In this document: positions 1 to 12,200 of the stretch, piece by piece
Layout: every line of letters begins with the position of its first letter
How positions within the stretch are numbered: position 1 is the stretch's first letter
Program-made: the position numbers and the translations under genes
Notes under the pieces: generated by a model
The model's input: only the letters and a program-made list of their open reading frames with translations
Told to the model about the DNA's origin: nothing
Databases searched by the model: none
From: CAYSWV01 sp964434865
Lineage (GTDB): Bacteria > Cyanobacteriota > Cyanobacteriia > Thermostichales > Thermostichaceae
DNA length: 64,000 nucleotides
Reading direction: 5' to 3'
NCBI GenBank assembly: GCA_964434865.1
Contig: CAYSWV010000004.1
Span: 62,001-126,000, forward strand

Positions 1-3000
1 AGAAGTTTATCGCGTTGTCCTGGTGGAGCTATTTTGAGTTGGTCTACAATGGGAGCTACTGAAGTTGTAGTTGGTTGAGTTTCCAGAAAGACATTGAGCA
101 GTGGCAAGGTTTGATGCTGAGTTGCCTGAGCAAATCTGGACCAATCTACAGCCATCACAACTAGTTCACTCATGTCTTGAGTTGAAGAGCTTCGTAATAC
201 TGTTTCTAAAGCCTGACAGCCAGTTTGGGGTGAAATAAACTTAAAGCTTGATTGCTTGATCCGATCCTGCAGAGCTGCACTCAGACGTGACGCCATTCCT
301 CCGGCTTCCCAAGGTCCCCATTGCAAGCTTAGGCCCGCCAGTCCTTGTTGGTGACGGTATCGCATCAGTGTATCCATAAAGGCATTGGCCGCTGCATAAT
401 TACCTTGACCAATATTACCCATCACGGCGGCCACTGATGAAAAACACACAAAGAAATCCAGATCAGTAGCTTGAGTCAGCAGATGTAAGTTCCAAGCCCC
501 TAAGACTTTTGGCTTTAAAACTCGTTCAAACTGCTCCCAGCTCAGCTGTTTTAGCATGCTATCGTCTAAAACCCCCGCTGCATGAAGGATTCCTCGCAAC
601 GGAGGAGATTGAGCTTCAATGGTGGCTAGTGTTGCTTTAACTTGAGCAAAATCAGAACTATCCGCTAGTTGAACCTTAACTGTTGCTCCAGATCGTTGCA
701 TCTGCTCAATGAGCTGTTGACTACTCTCAGGGGGAGGGGTCCGGCCCATCAGAACAAGGTGTCGGCAACCCTGTTCGATCAACCACTGAGCTAGGTGTAA
801 TCCAATAGCCCCCAGCCCTCCAGTTATGAGATAGGTCGCATGCTCCTGTACTATTGGCTGGGTAGCCGGATGCTCAGGGAACGCAACAACGACTTTCCCT
901 ACGTGCTGACCTCGTTGCATTAATCGAAAGGCATCTACAACTTGATTAGTTGAATAAAGGTGGTATTTCAGAGGTGTTAAGCTACCTGCTTCAAACTGCT
1001 GTTGCAGATGTAGAAATAGACTTTTGATGAGCTGTGGGTCCTGTTGAGCAACTTCACCCAAATCAAAGGCATGGTAGGTAAGGTCAGGATGCCGGTGCTG
1101 GACCTCTTGATCACTCCATATTCCAGCCTTGCCAATTTCGATAAACCGGCCTTGGGGAATTAGCAGATCTAAGCTTTGGGGTATAGCGTCTCCGGTTAGG
1201 CTATTCAAGACAGCATGGACCCCTTCACCCTGGGTTGCAGCTCGAATGTGATCCGCAAACTCTAAGGTGCGTGAGTTAAAGATATGTTGAATTCCTTGAG
1301 ATTTCAAAAAGTCCCATTTCCCTGGGCTGGCAGTGGCATAGATATCGGCCCCAATGTGTTGAGCGATTTGAACAGCAGCTTGACCTACTCCCCCAGCAGC
1401 TGCATGGATCAAAACCCGCTCACCCGGTTGAAGCTGAGCCAGTTGTTTCAAAGCATAGTAAGCGGTCAAAAAAACTAAAGGGATGGTAGCGGCTTCTGTT
1501 ATCGTCAAACGTTCTGGCTTTTTGATCACAAAATCAGCTGGGGTGGTGACGTAACTACTAAATGCCTCTTGTTGCAGGGTTAGCATCACCTCATCACCCA
1601 CCCGGACATGATCAACTCCAGTACCCAGAGCCACAACTTGGCCAACACCTTCAAACCCAAAAGTGAGTTGCTGAGGATCGGTAATGCCTAGATGGTTGGC
1701 ATAGTAGTCTTTGAGGACACCTAATGTATTTAAAACATCTCTAAAATTTAAGCCCATGGCTTGCATTTGTACTTCAACTTCACCTGCTTGAGGAGACCGA
1801 CGAGTCATGGGTTGAAACTTCAGGTAGTCTGGTGAGCCATAGTCCACCAAACGGAGCTGACAAGGCTGATCAGCATCAGATTCTAGACCAAGTTGTAACC
1901 TTGAGTTCGCCCCTAAGTCTCTCTGACGCTGTAGTCGGGGAACCCACCGTTGATTCTGGCGGTAGGCCACCTGATCATCACTAGAGGGTAGGGTGATCTC
2001 ACTGAGGACAGACGCTACATTTACCTCATCAGCGGCCTCTGGATCGAGATCAATTCGTTGACAGTCTAGATCAGGATATTCAAGTGCGATGACTCGACCT
2101 AATCCCCATAGTGAGGCTTGTGCAGGTTGAACCAAACTTTGATCTTGATGAGTAACTTGAGCACCTCGGGTTAGCAGAACCAACGGAAGGTTGTGGAGAT
2201 GATTGATCTGTTGTAGTGCTTGGACAAGGTGTAAAATACTACCGCAGTCTTGGGCTTGCCTGGCGAGCAGACGTTCAGGTTGGCTGTCTGGAATCTGGAG
2301 AGGCTCTAACGACCAGAGATGAATAATGCCACTGATTTCCCCCGTTTGCTGAGCACCAACTTCTAAGAGTTGTTGGATATCTGCTGGATTGAGAGAATTG
2401 ATCTGAAATTGATAATCACTAAGCTGTTTAAAACTTGATCCAGGGACAACCTGAAGGCAATGACACTGCTTGGCTTGTAATTGCTCAATTAATCGTAGAC
2501 CCACTGCTTCAGTGATTGAAAAGACTAGCCAGGTACCTGTAAGGGTCCGAGAAGGGCTAGCACTCTGATCGGAAACTTGCCAAGCTATGGAATAAAACCA
2601 ATCACTTAGATCAGGTTCTGTCAGCTGAAGGAGGGTTTGCTCATCCATCTGGCGTAATGTAAACCCTTGCGCTTTTGCAATCACCGACCCAAGTTCATTC
2701 ACAACGATAAGGTCACTTTTCCACTGATCACCGTTGTGCTCCTGTAGAGTAGCCTGAATCCAAACGGTGGAACTGGCTGGTTGATACAGCTCTAACCGCT
2801 CTATACCTACAGGAACTAGAACAGGGGGATCAGAGTCGTTAGTGGCAGAAGCCGCTACCATTCCTGATAGTTGAAACCCTGCATCCAGCAAAATAGGATG
2901 AAGTTGATACCACTCGGGATTAGATATGACAGCTGGTAGCTGAGCTTGAGCCATGCCCAGATTGGTTGAGGGTAACCAGACTTGTTTCAATGATCGAAAG

Positions 3001-6000
3001 TTAGAGCCAAATTGAATTCCACGTGAGTGACCTGAATGCTGATACAGAGCTTCAATATTTAGTCCATGATCTTGAGAAGGCACCCAGGTTTCTACAGCAA
3101 TAGGGGCAGGCTGACTACCTAGAGATCCTACTCGCAAAGATCCTGATGCATGGGTTGTCCACCTGGAGGTCTCATCTTCAGGGGCAGGAGTTGAGCTGGC
3201 AATTTCAAACAGATAGGATTCCTGATCAGAGGGGGTTAAGATTAATTGAATAACTGTTTCAGTAGTGGGCGAAAGCAGGAGTACTTGTTCAATGGCTAGC
3301 CTTTCGATTGAAAGACAGGAGGTTTTAAACAGTTTTGCTCCTGCTGCCAATACAATCTCTGCATAAGCAGCTCCTGGTAAGATCACTTTATCGTCAATAC
3401 GATGATCAGCTAAGTAGGCTGGGTAATTAGCACTCAAAATAGTTTCAAAGATAATAGCCTGGGTCTGTCGAGCTAGCTGTAATCGTCGACCCAATAGGGG
3501 ATGATACCGCTGCCTAGATCCGATAGGGTGCCAGTGAGCGGGGGGGAGATCAACCCAGTACCGTTGCCGTTGAAAAGGATAAGTGGGTAGAGTCACTTTC
3601 TGCCGTGGTGGATAACCGTGATCCAATCCCTGCCAGTCAAGCTTGACCCCTCTAACATACAGTGAACCTAGCGCGCTCAGCATTTGCTGCCAATCATCTT
3701 GTTCCAGTCTCAATGAAGAGATCCAAGCAGCTGATGATTCGGGTAGACACTGCCTTCCCATCCCTAATAAAACAGGCTTAGGCCCACACTCTAAATAGAT
3801 CTCACAGCCTAACTGATCTAGCGTTGTCATCCCAGTCCAAAAGTTAACAGGTGCGAGGATATGCTGACACCAGTACTCGGGAGTAGCGATCTCGGTGGAT
3901 ACCTCACCGGTAACGTTTGAGACTACCTTGATCTGAGGCTTAGTATACGTCACTTGTTGGGCTACTTGTCTAAAGACATCGACTATAGGCTGCATCAACG
4001 GTGAATGAAATGCATGAGAAACTTGGAGAGGTTTACAGACAATGCCACTTGCCTCTAACTGGGTGACAACCTGCTGTACAGCCTCTGCTTTGCCAGAGAT
4101 CACAGTGCTTTGAGGACCATTTAGAGCTGCAAGGGTAATGTCAGAGTTGGCAGTCAGGACTGTCTTAATCTGCTCAACCGGTGCCATCGTGGATACCATG
4201 ATCCCACCTGAGGGTAACTGTTGCATCAACTGTCCCCGAGCTGCGATCAGTTTGAGACCATCTGCCAGACTAAAAACACCAGCTACACAAGCTGCCACCA
4301 ACTCACCCACACTATGGCCCATCACTACTGTCGGTTGAATGCCCCACGCCTGCCAGACCTGATACAGAGCATATTCCAAGGCAAATAGAACCGGTTGGGT
4401 GTAAGCCGTTTGATCTAAGAGGTGCTCATCAAGCTCGTCTGTATACAACAGGTCTAATAAGGGCTGATCCATCAATGGTTTTAACAGATCGGCACACTCA
4501 TTTAAGGCATTGTGAAAAATAGGTTGAGTGTCATATAGACTGCGGCCCATACCCTTGTACTGCGATCCTTGACCAGTAAACAGGATAGCAACCTTGGGTT
4601 TATGATCGCCTACAACCTGGCCGGTGAGGATGGCCTTGTTGATGTTTCCTTGCTGCCACTGTTTAAGCTGATGTGCAACGTCTTGGGAACTAGATGCAAT
4701 GATAGCTAGACGATGGCTCCAATGTGAGCGGCCTACGGCAGCCCCAAAGCAAATGTCGGCTAGACTCTGATCAGTTTGAAGACAGGTGTGTTCATAAGTC
4801 GCTGCTAGATCTAGTAGAGCTTCTGGAGTTTTGCTTGAGAGAACTAGCAGATGTAAAGGCCGTTCAGGAACATCTAATAAAGGTTTTGGAGATGGCGGAG
4901 CTTCTGCTAACACAATGTGGGCATTCGTGCCACTAAAGCCAAATGAACTGATCCCAGCTATGCGTGGGGCATCTGAATCAAGAGTCCAGGGCTGTAAGCA
5001 GGTGGGTATGGCAATAGGAATCTCACTCCAGTTAATATGGGGGTTGGGTTCGGTAAAGTGTAAGTGAGGGGCCAGCATTTGATGCTGCAGCTGTAAAACA
5101 ACCTTGATTAAACCTGCGATACCTGCTGCACACTCACAATGACCAATGTTAGTTTTCACAGATCCCACCCTGAGGGGAGACTGCTGGGTATGATTTGAAC
5201 CAAAGACAGCAGCTAAAGCACCCACCTCAATGGGATCTCCAAGGGACGTGCCTGTACCATGAGCTTCGATATAACTGACTTGAGCTGGATCAACCTGGCT
5301 ATGGTGGAGCGCTTGCTTAATGACAGTTTCCTGAGCGGGCCCATTCGGTACTGTCAAGCCACCACTAGGACCGTCTTGATTTATCGCTGATCCTCGAATC
5401 ACGGCTAGAATATGATCGTGATCCCGTTGAGCATCAGAGAGTCGCTTCAGAACTACCAGACCACATCCTTCAGACCGAACATAGCCTTTAGCCGTGGCAT
5501 CAAAAGTCTTACACCGGCCCTCTGGTGATAGCATACCAGCTTGGGAGAAGACAACACTAATTTCAGGTGACAGGATTAAGTTAACACCGGCTGCTAGCGC
5601 TAAGTGACACTCTTGCTGACGTAGACTCTGACAAGCCAAGTGAACAGTTACTAATGACGACGAACACGCAGTGTCAACAGCCATACTGGGACCTGTCAAG
5701 CCTAAGGTGTACGACAAGCGACCTGCTGCAGTACTGTTGGCGTTACCCGTACCCACATGAGCATCCTGAATTTGGGCTCGATCTAACAGTTTTAAGTAAT
5801 CAGATCCCCCAATACCAACAAACACCCCTGTCAAACTATTCAATAAACTGATAGGGGGTATTTGAGACCGCTCCAAAGCTTCCCAGGTGACTTCCAACAA
5901 CAGACGCTGCTGAGGATCTAAAGCGATGACCTCACGAGGTGAAAGGCCAAAAAAACTAGCATCAAAATCAGCTACGCCATCAACAAACCCCCCATACTGA

Positions 6001-6251
6001 TTGGAGATTTGATTGGCCAGTTGATGGGGATCCCAGCGTTGACTTGGGACTTCTGTGATGGCATCGCCACCCCTTTGCAGTAGGTGCCAGAAGGCCTCAG
6101 GACTATCAACCTGCCCTGGAAACCGACAGGCCATCCCAATGATCGCAATGGGTTCAGTTTTGGCAGCTTCGACTCGTTTGAGCTTAGTCTGCATGCGCTT
6201 GAGCTCAACAACCGATTCCTTGAGCAGTGCTTGGTAGTCTGGATTGCTCAT
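1..6251 (-). CDS. type I polyketide synthase, fully reducing module, 3' partial (runs off window)
   Basis: An open frame of about 2083 codons from ATG at 6251 to the window edge with no stop. Domain order: N-terminal helix likely to dock (1-30), ketosynthase (about 32-455, active Cys near 194 in DTACSSS, then EAHGTGT and KTNIGH), acyltransferase (GHSVGE Ser near 647; HAFHSP near 747, which in this family suggests malonyl-CoA), dehydratase (HxxxxxxxxP His near 949, Asp near 1122), enoylreductase (HAAAGGVGQAA near 1619) and ketoreductase (GGLGAIG near 1808, catalytic Tyr near 1951). The ACP should lie just beyond the left edge. All active-site motifs look intact, so one round should add an unbranched, saturated two-carbon unit. 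Its ATG overlaps the upstream PKS stop in an ATGA, implying translational coupling. The product is unknown. Confidence 0.95.
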   Translation of the reverse strand, partial: MSNPDYQALLKESVVELKRMQTKLKRVEAAKTEPIAIIGMACRFPGQVDSPEAFWHLLQRGGDAITEVPSQRWDPHQLANQISNQYGGFVDGVADFDASFFGLSPREVIALDPQQRLLLEVTWEALERSQIPPISLLNSLTGVFVGIGGSDYLKLLDRAQIQDAHVGTGNANSTAAGRLSYTLGLTGPSMAVDTACSSSLVTVHLACQSLRQQECHLALAAGVNLILSPEISVVFSQAGMLSPEGRCKTFDATAKGYVRSEGCGLVVLKRLSDAQRDHDHILAVIRGSAINQDGPSGGLTVPNGPAQETVIKQALHHSQVDPAQVSYIEAHGTGTSLGDPIEVGALAAVFGSNHTQQSPLRVGSVKTNIGHCECAAGIAGLIKVVLQLQHQMLAPHLHFTEPNPHINWSEIPIAIPTCLQPWTLDSDAPRIAGISSFGFSGTNAHIVLAEAPPSPKPLLDVPERPLHLLVLSSKTPEALLDLAATYEHTCLQTDQSLADICFGAAVGRSHWSHRLAIIASSSQDVAHQLKQWQQGNINKAILTGQVVGDHKPKVAILFTGQGSQYKGMGRSLYDTQPIFHNALNECADLLKPLMDQPLLDLLYTDELDEHLLDQTAYTQPVLFALEYALYQVWQAWGIQPTVVMGHSVGELVAACVAGVFSLADGLKLIAARGQLMQQLPSGGIMVSTMAPVEQIKTVLTANSDITLAALNGPQSTVISGKAEAVQQVVTQLEASGIVCKPLQVSHAFHSPLMQPIVDVFRQVAQQVTYTKPQIKVVSNVTGEVSTEIATPEYWCQHILAPVNFWTGMTTLDQLGCEIYLECGPKPVLLGMGRQCLPESSAAWISSLRLEQDDWQQMLSALGSLYVRGVKLDWQGLDHGYPPRQKVTLPTYPFQRQRYWVDLPPAHWHPIGSRQRYHPLLGRRLQLARQTQAIIFETILSANYPAYLADHRIDDKVILPGAAYAEIVLAAGAKLFKTSCLSIERLAIEQVLLLSPTTETVIQLILTPSDQESYLFEIASSTPAPEDETSRWTTHASGSLRVGSLGSQPAPIAVETWVPSQDHGLNIEALYQHSGHSRGIQFGSNFRSLKQVWLPSTNLGMAQAQLPAVISNPEWYQLHPILLDAGFQLSGMVAASATNDSDPPVLVPVGIERLELYQPASSTVWIQATLQEHNGDQWKSDLIVVNELGSVIAKAQGFTLRQMDEQTLLQLTEPDLSDWFYSIAWQVSDQSASPSRTLTGTWLVFSITEAVGLRLIEQLQAKQCHCLQVVPGSSFKQLSDYQFQINSLNPADIQQLLEVGAQQTGEISGIIHLWSLEPLQIPDSQPERLLARQAQDCGSILHLVQALQQINHLHNLPLVLLTRGAQVTHQDQSLVQPAQASLWGLGRVIALEYPDLDCQRIDLDPEAADEVNVASVLSEITLPSSDDQVAYRQNQRWVPRLQRQRDLGANSRLQLGLESDADQPCQLRLVDYGSPDYLKFQPMTRRSPQAGEVEVQMQAMGLNFRDVLNTLGVLKDYYANHLGITDPQQLTFGFEGVGQVVALGTGVDHVRVGDEVMLTLQQEAFSSYVTTPADFVIKKPERLTITEAATIPLVFLTAYYALKQLAQLQPGERVLIHAAAGGVGQAAVQIAQHIGADIYATASPGKWDFLKSQGIQHIFNSRTLEFADHIRAATQGEGVHAVLNSLTGDAIPQSLDLLIPQGRFIEIGKAGIWSDQEVQHRHPDLTYHAFDLGEVAQQDPQLIKSLFLHLQQQFEAGSLTPLKYHLYSTNQVVDAFRLMQRGQHVGKVVVAFPEHPATQPIVQEHATYLITGGLGAIGLHLAQWLIEQGCRHLVLMGRTPPPESSQQLIEQMQRSGATVKVQLADSSDFAQVKATLATIEAQSPPLRGILHAAGVLDDSMLKQLSWEQFERVLKPKVLGAWNLHLLTQATDLDFFVCFSSVAAVMGNIGQGNYAAANAFMDTLMRYRHQQGLAGLSLQWGPWEAGGMASRLSAALQDRIKQSSFKFISPQTGCQALETVLRSSSTQDMSELVVMAVDWSRFAQATQHQTLPLLNVFLETQPTTTSVAPIVDQLKIAPPGQRDKL

Positions 6252-9200
6252 ATGTCCTCCCGAACCTCTGCCAAAGTCTGTGATAACATAGCCGCTAGAT
6301 CTTCAGCAGATAAATCTTCAACCTCAGCCCGTGTTTGTTCAGCCTGGGTTTGATCAGGGCTAATTGGAGCTGCATCAACCTGAGCAGTTGGAGAGAAGCC
6401 CAGTTCTGCTAGTAAGTGGACCACTAGTTTCTCAAGCGTAGGAAAGTCAAAGAGCAAAGTTGATCGAAGTGATCTGTCTAGGTTGCGTTGTAGGCGGTTT
6501 CTCAGTTCTACCGCCATGAGCGAATCTAAGCCGAAGTCAAATAAACGTTGTTGTAACTCAATGATGGATGGATCAACAAGACCTAACACTTTCGCAATTT
6601 CTTGTTGAATATGATGGGTCAGCAGCTGTTCTCGATCAGCAGTAGCAGCTGACTGGAGCTGGGTCAGAAATTCAGCAGTTGAGGTTGAGGCCCGTTGTTG
6701 GATGAGGAATTGCTCTAAAAAGGGAAACTGAGCTACTGATCGATGTTGGGAAAAGGTGGACCAGTTGATCGGCATGACTGCGACTGTTGGGACCTGTGCA
6801 CCTAAAAGCTGGCTCAAAACATCTCGCCCCAACTGATGAGAAATAAACTGAATTCCGGTTGCTTGCATACCCTCAGATACTCGACCTTGAACACTAGCGG
6901 CCATACCTGAGGCCTCCCAAGGTCCCCATTGCAGGCTCAAACCTGGTAAGCCTTGACGATGACGATAGTGCATAAGTGTATCCATAAAGGCATTGGCCGC
7001 TGCATAGTTGCCCTGGCCGATATTTCCGATCAATCCTGAAATCGATGAAAAGCAAATGAAAAAGTCCAAATCTTGATCCTGGGTTAATTGATGCAAGATC
7101 CAAGTGCCATAGACTTTAGCCTGCATAACCTGCTCAAACTGTGGCCAGCTCATCTGTTGTAGTAAACCATCCGCTAAAACCCCTGCGGCATGAATCAAGC
7201 CTCGCAAGGGTGGTAACTCCTGCTTCATTTGGTTCCATAACTGCTTGACCTGAGGGAGATCCGTGATATCTACTAATTTGATAGTGATCTGGACTCCAAG
7301 CCGTTCAAGCTGAGCAATTCGATTATGAGCTTCATCGGTAGCTGGACGCCGACCCACCAGTACCAAATGACGACAACCTTGGTCAGCTAGCCACTCCGCC
7401 ATTTCAAGCCCTAGAGATCCTAAACCGCCTGTGATCAGGTAGCTAGCTCCAATCTTGATGGGCTGAGGTTCAGTCTGAGGTAGAGTAACGACAACCTTAC
7501 CTAGATGTTGACCTCGCTGCATCATCCGGAAGGCCTGCTTCACCTGTCCAAGTGAATAAATCTGGTGTTGCAGAGGTTGAAACTCCTTTTGCTCGAAGAC
7601 CTGCTGCAGCCAGGCTAATCGCTGTTGAATGAGTTGAGGCTGGGCCTGGCTCACTTCACCCAGATCAAACGGGTAATACACGACATCAGGTCGGTGTTGA
7701 TGAATTTGAGCCTCACTCCAAATCCCAGCTTTACCAATTTCAATAAACCGGCCACCTGGACCTAAAAGCTCTAAAGATTTGGGAATCGTCTCACCGGTTA
7801 AGCTGTTTAGCACAACATCAACCCCAGCCCCTTCAGTAGCAGCTTTGATCTGATCAGCAAACTCTAGGGTGCGTGAATTAAAAATATGTTGAATTCCTTG
7901 AGACTGCAGAAAGCCCCATTTGCCTGGACTAGCAGTGGCATAAATATCGGCCCCAATGTGTTGAGCAATTTGAATAGCAGCCTGACCCACGCCTCCTGCA
8001 GCCGCATGGATCAAAACCCGCTCACCCGGTTGCAATTGGGCAAGTTGGCTCAAGCCATAATCTGCGGTTAGGAAGACTAGTGGAATGGTAGCTCCCGCCG
8101 TAAAACTCAAAAAGTCTGGCTTTTTAACCACCAAGTTCGCTGCTGTAGTGATGTAGCTACTGAAGGCATCCCCAACTAGAACTATCCAGACATCATCCCC
8201 TACTTTAAGATGAGAAACCTGATCACCCACCCTGACAACAGTACCTGTACCTTCAAAACCAAAGGTTAACTGACTAGCTTGAGAGATTCCTAATGTTTCA
8301 GCATAATAGTCTTTTAAAACGCCCAGAGAATTCAAAACATCTCTAAAATTAAGCCCCACTGCCTTCATTCTGATTTCTACTTCATTAGCGTTAGGGGGAC
8401 GCCGTTGGGTAGTAGCTAAAGTTAGATGATCCGGAGATCCATAGTCCGTTAATCTTAGTTGGTACGGTTGAGTTGTTGGGACTTGCAACTGGTCATTCTG
8501 AGTGGAGGATTGACGATCATGATAAGAGGTTAGCCTGGCAACATAGCGCTGGCCTTGGCGGTAAGCGATCTGCTTATCAGAGCCACTTGACTTAAGTTCG
8601 GCCTGAATGACTGACAAGTTAGCTGACATCTCGCCTGCCGGATCGAGATCGACTTGGTAGCATCTCAATTGGGGATATTCTAACTCAATCACCCGCCCTA
8701 AGCCCCATAGAGGAGTTTGCTCAACCTGAATAATAGATTGATCTGGTTGGATAGCTTGGGCCCCTTGGGTCATAATCCACACTGACGTTGAAGCTGACAA
8801 CTGAGCTGTATCTAACGCCTGAATTAGATGGAGGACCCCGCCACAGCCCCATAATTGGGATTGTTTTAACTGTGTTGGTGTCAACTCAGGGATCGAGTTG
8901 TGCAAGGCAAGATAGATGATCCCTCGCTCAAGGTTAGACTCATGCCAACAGGTTGACAAGAGCTGGTGAAGATCGTTGGGATCAGCCGGGTTGATCTGAT
9001 AGTGAGATGGACTCAATTGCTCGTAGCTTGATCCCATAGAAACCTGTATACATTGGCTACCCTCTGCTTGCAGCTGTTGGATCAATGGTTCACTCAAACT
9101 GCTATTTGTCCTGAAGATTAACCAACTTCTGATGGCGTGTTGTTCAGATTGGGATGGCTGTAGCTGCCAGTCAACGGTGTACAGCCAATCTTTCAAATTT

Positions 9201-12200
9201 GGTGCAAACAACCGCTGTAAACTTTGGTGATCAACCCGACGTAGGGTAAAGCCCTTGATCTTAGCTACTAGAGTTCCGGCCTCATCAACTATCATCAGAT
9301 CACTTTTTAGGCTATCCTCTAACCTCTCACCTTGAAGAGTGGACTGCACCCATAGCTTCGATCCAGCAGGTTGATACCACTCCAATCGGTCAATACCTAC
9401 TGGGATGTATAACGTGTCAGAGGATTCAGATGGATTGAGTGCAGTGCCGGCCAACTGAAAGCTAGCATCCAACAAAACAGGATGGATTCGATAGCGATCT
9501 AGCTGAGAAAGTCCGACGGCTGTGGGTAATTGAACTTGAGCATACCCCTTGCCTGACTGAGTCCATACTTGATGAAGAGCCTGAAAACAGGGACCAAAGG
9601 TGATCCCCTGTTCTTGGGAAGTCTGATAAAAAGTAGATAAATCTATGATAGAGCCTGAGGACCAATTCTCACGGTTTAGATCCAGTCTCTCTGCTACCAA
9701 CGACTCCACTTTGAGTGTGCCTGAGGCATGAACCTGCCAATCTGATCCCTGTGACGATCTTAAACTAGCAATCTCAAAGCGATAAGACTCGGAATTCAAA
9801 GGGCTAAGAATAATCTGGAGGGTAGTTTCTTGGTTGAAATCTAATACTAGGACTTGCTCAATTGAAATGTTTTCTAAAACAAGTGAGTTAGCCTTTAAGG
9901 CTGTTGTGCCAGCTACTAACGCCATTTCAATATAGGCTGCCCCAGGCAAGATCACTGTTTCTTTAATCTGATGATCAGCTAAATAGGCTGGATTGTGTGC
10001 ACTCAGATGGGTTTCGAAGTACAGATCTTGAGATGGCCCAGCCAAAACTAACTGATGATTAACCAATGGATGCAACGTTACCTTAGCTTGAGCCTCAGGT
10101 TTATCGTGGGCTTCCACCCAATAACGCTCACGCTGAAAAGGGTAAGTTGGCAGGCTCACTTGCTGTCGATGAGGGTAATCTTGATCCCACCCTGCCCAAT
10201 CTATTGAGCATCCCTGCACATATAATGTAGCCAAACTTGTCAATAGTTGCTGCCAGTCCTGTTGAGGTGGTCTTAATGTTGGTAACCATACCCCTGTATC
10301 TTCAGCCAGACACTGACGACCCATACCTAACAACGTTGGCTTGGGCCCACATTCCAGGAAGATATTACAGCCCAGTTCCTGTAAAGTGGCTATACCTTGA
10401 GCAAACCGAACCGGAGACAGAATATGACGGCTCCAGTACTCTGGTGTGGCTACTGCAGCGGTAGCGATCTGACCGGTAACATTCGAGATCAAATCCATTT
10501 GTGGCAGAGCATACGTAACCTGTTGAGCCACTTGGTCAAACCCAGGCACCATAGGTTGCATCAGGGGAGAATGAAAGGCATGGGAGACCTGTAATGTCTT
10601 ACTTTTGATCCCCTCAAGTTCTAATTCATCAACCACAGCTTGGATATCAGCAGCAGTTCCAGAGATCACCGTACTCTCAGGCCCATTGACAGCGGCTATG
10701 GAAACTGTGGCTGACCTAGCCTCAATAGCAGCCTTGACACGTTCCGATGCAGCCATTAAAGCAACCATAACCCCATTACCTGGCAGTTGTTGCATCAACT
10801 TACCGCGAGTTGCGATCAGCTTCAAACCTTCTTCCAAACTAAAGACTCCAGCCACGCAAGCCGCCACATACTCGCCCACACTGTGACCCATTACAGCTGT
10901 AGGCCGGATCCCCCAAGACTGCCAGACCTGGTACAGAGCATACTCTAGAGCAAAGAGGGCTGGTTGGGTGTAAGCGGTTTGATCTAGGGTATCAGTGTTG
11001 CTATCAAGTCCATAAAGGATGTCAACCAACGGTCGGTCTAGATAGGGCTTGAGGATCTGACTGCATTGATCTAAAGTTGCTTTAAAAGTAGGTAATGTCT
11101 CATATAGTTGACGCCCCATACCCACATATTGAGACCCCTGACCTGTAAACAAAATAGCGATTGTAGGTGACTCTTGAGCTTGACCCAGTACTACGTTTGA
11201 TTCGGAATTTAGTGTGTCAAGAGTGGTTGTCAGATCAGCTAGAGAAGCACTTATAACAGCCAATCGATGTTTAAAATGAGTTCTGCCAACTGCTGCCGTA
11301 TGACAGATATCACCTAAATCAAGTTCGGGTTGATGGTGTAGCAGAAGTTCACGGTAACGTTGAGCGAGTTGAGAGAGTGCTGTTGGTGTTTTGGCAGAAA
11401 GTGGCAGCAGGTGTAATGGTCGGTCGTGCTGGGGTGCCACATTAGCTATCTTAGGAGCCTCTTCCAAGATGACATGAGCATTGGTGCCGCTAAATCCAAA
11501 CGAACTAATCCCAGCCAGACGAGATTTTGCCGTATCTTGGCTCCAATGGGTTGCTTCAGTGACGACTTTAACTGGCAGTTGATCCCAAGGAATGTAAGGG
11601 TTGGGAGTTTGAAAATGGATGTGTTGAGGGATCTGTTGATGGGTGAGAGCCAAAACCACCTTCATCACACCAGCCACACCAGCTGCAGCTTCTAAATGCC
11701 CAATATTAGTTTTCACTGAGCCTAACAATAGTGGCTTTTGCTTTGTATGACTAGAGCCAAAAACGTCCCCTAATGCGCCAACTTCGATTGGATCGCCTAA
11801 TGAGGTCCCTGTGCCATGAGCTTCAATGTAATCAATTTGTTCAGGTTTAAGACCTCCTAAACTCAAAGCTTTGCGAATAACAGCTTCCTGAGCTGGTCCA
11901 TTGGGTACCGTAAGTCCTCCACTACGGCCATCTTGGTTAACAGCCGATCCTCGGATCACAGCTAAAATGCGATTGCCATCTCGTTGAGCATCCGTGAGCC
12001 GCTTGAGGACCAAAATGCCACAGCCTTCTCCACGAGTATACCCATTAGCGGCCGCATCAAAGGTTTTACACCGATCATCCGGTGACAACATACCTGCCCG
12101 ACAAAAGACGATGTTAGTCTCAGGGGACAAAATCAAATTCACACCTCCCACCAAAGCCTGATGGCATTCCTGCTGCCGCAAGCTTTGACAGGCTAAGTGA

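Noticed and set aside
1284..12000. Many medium open frames on the plus strand opposite the PKS genes
   Set aside because: They mirror conserved PKS codons on the other strand, lack ribosome sites and have no independent motif.
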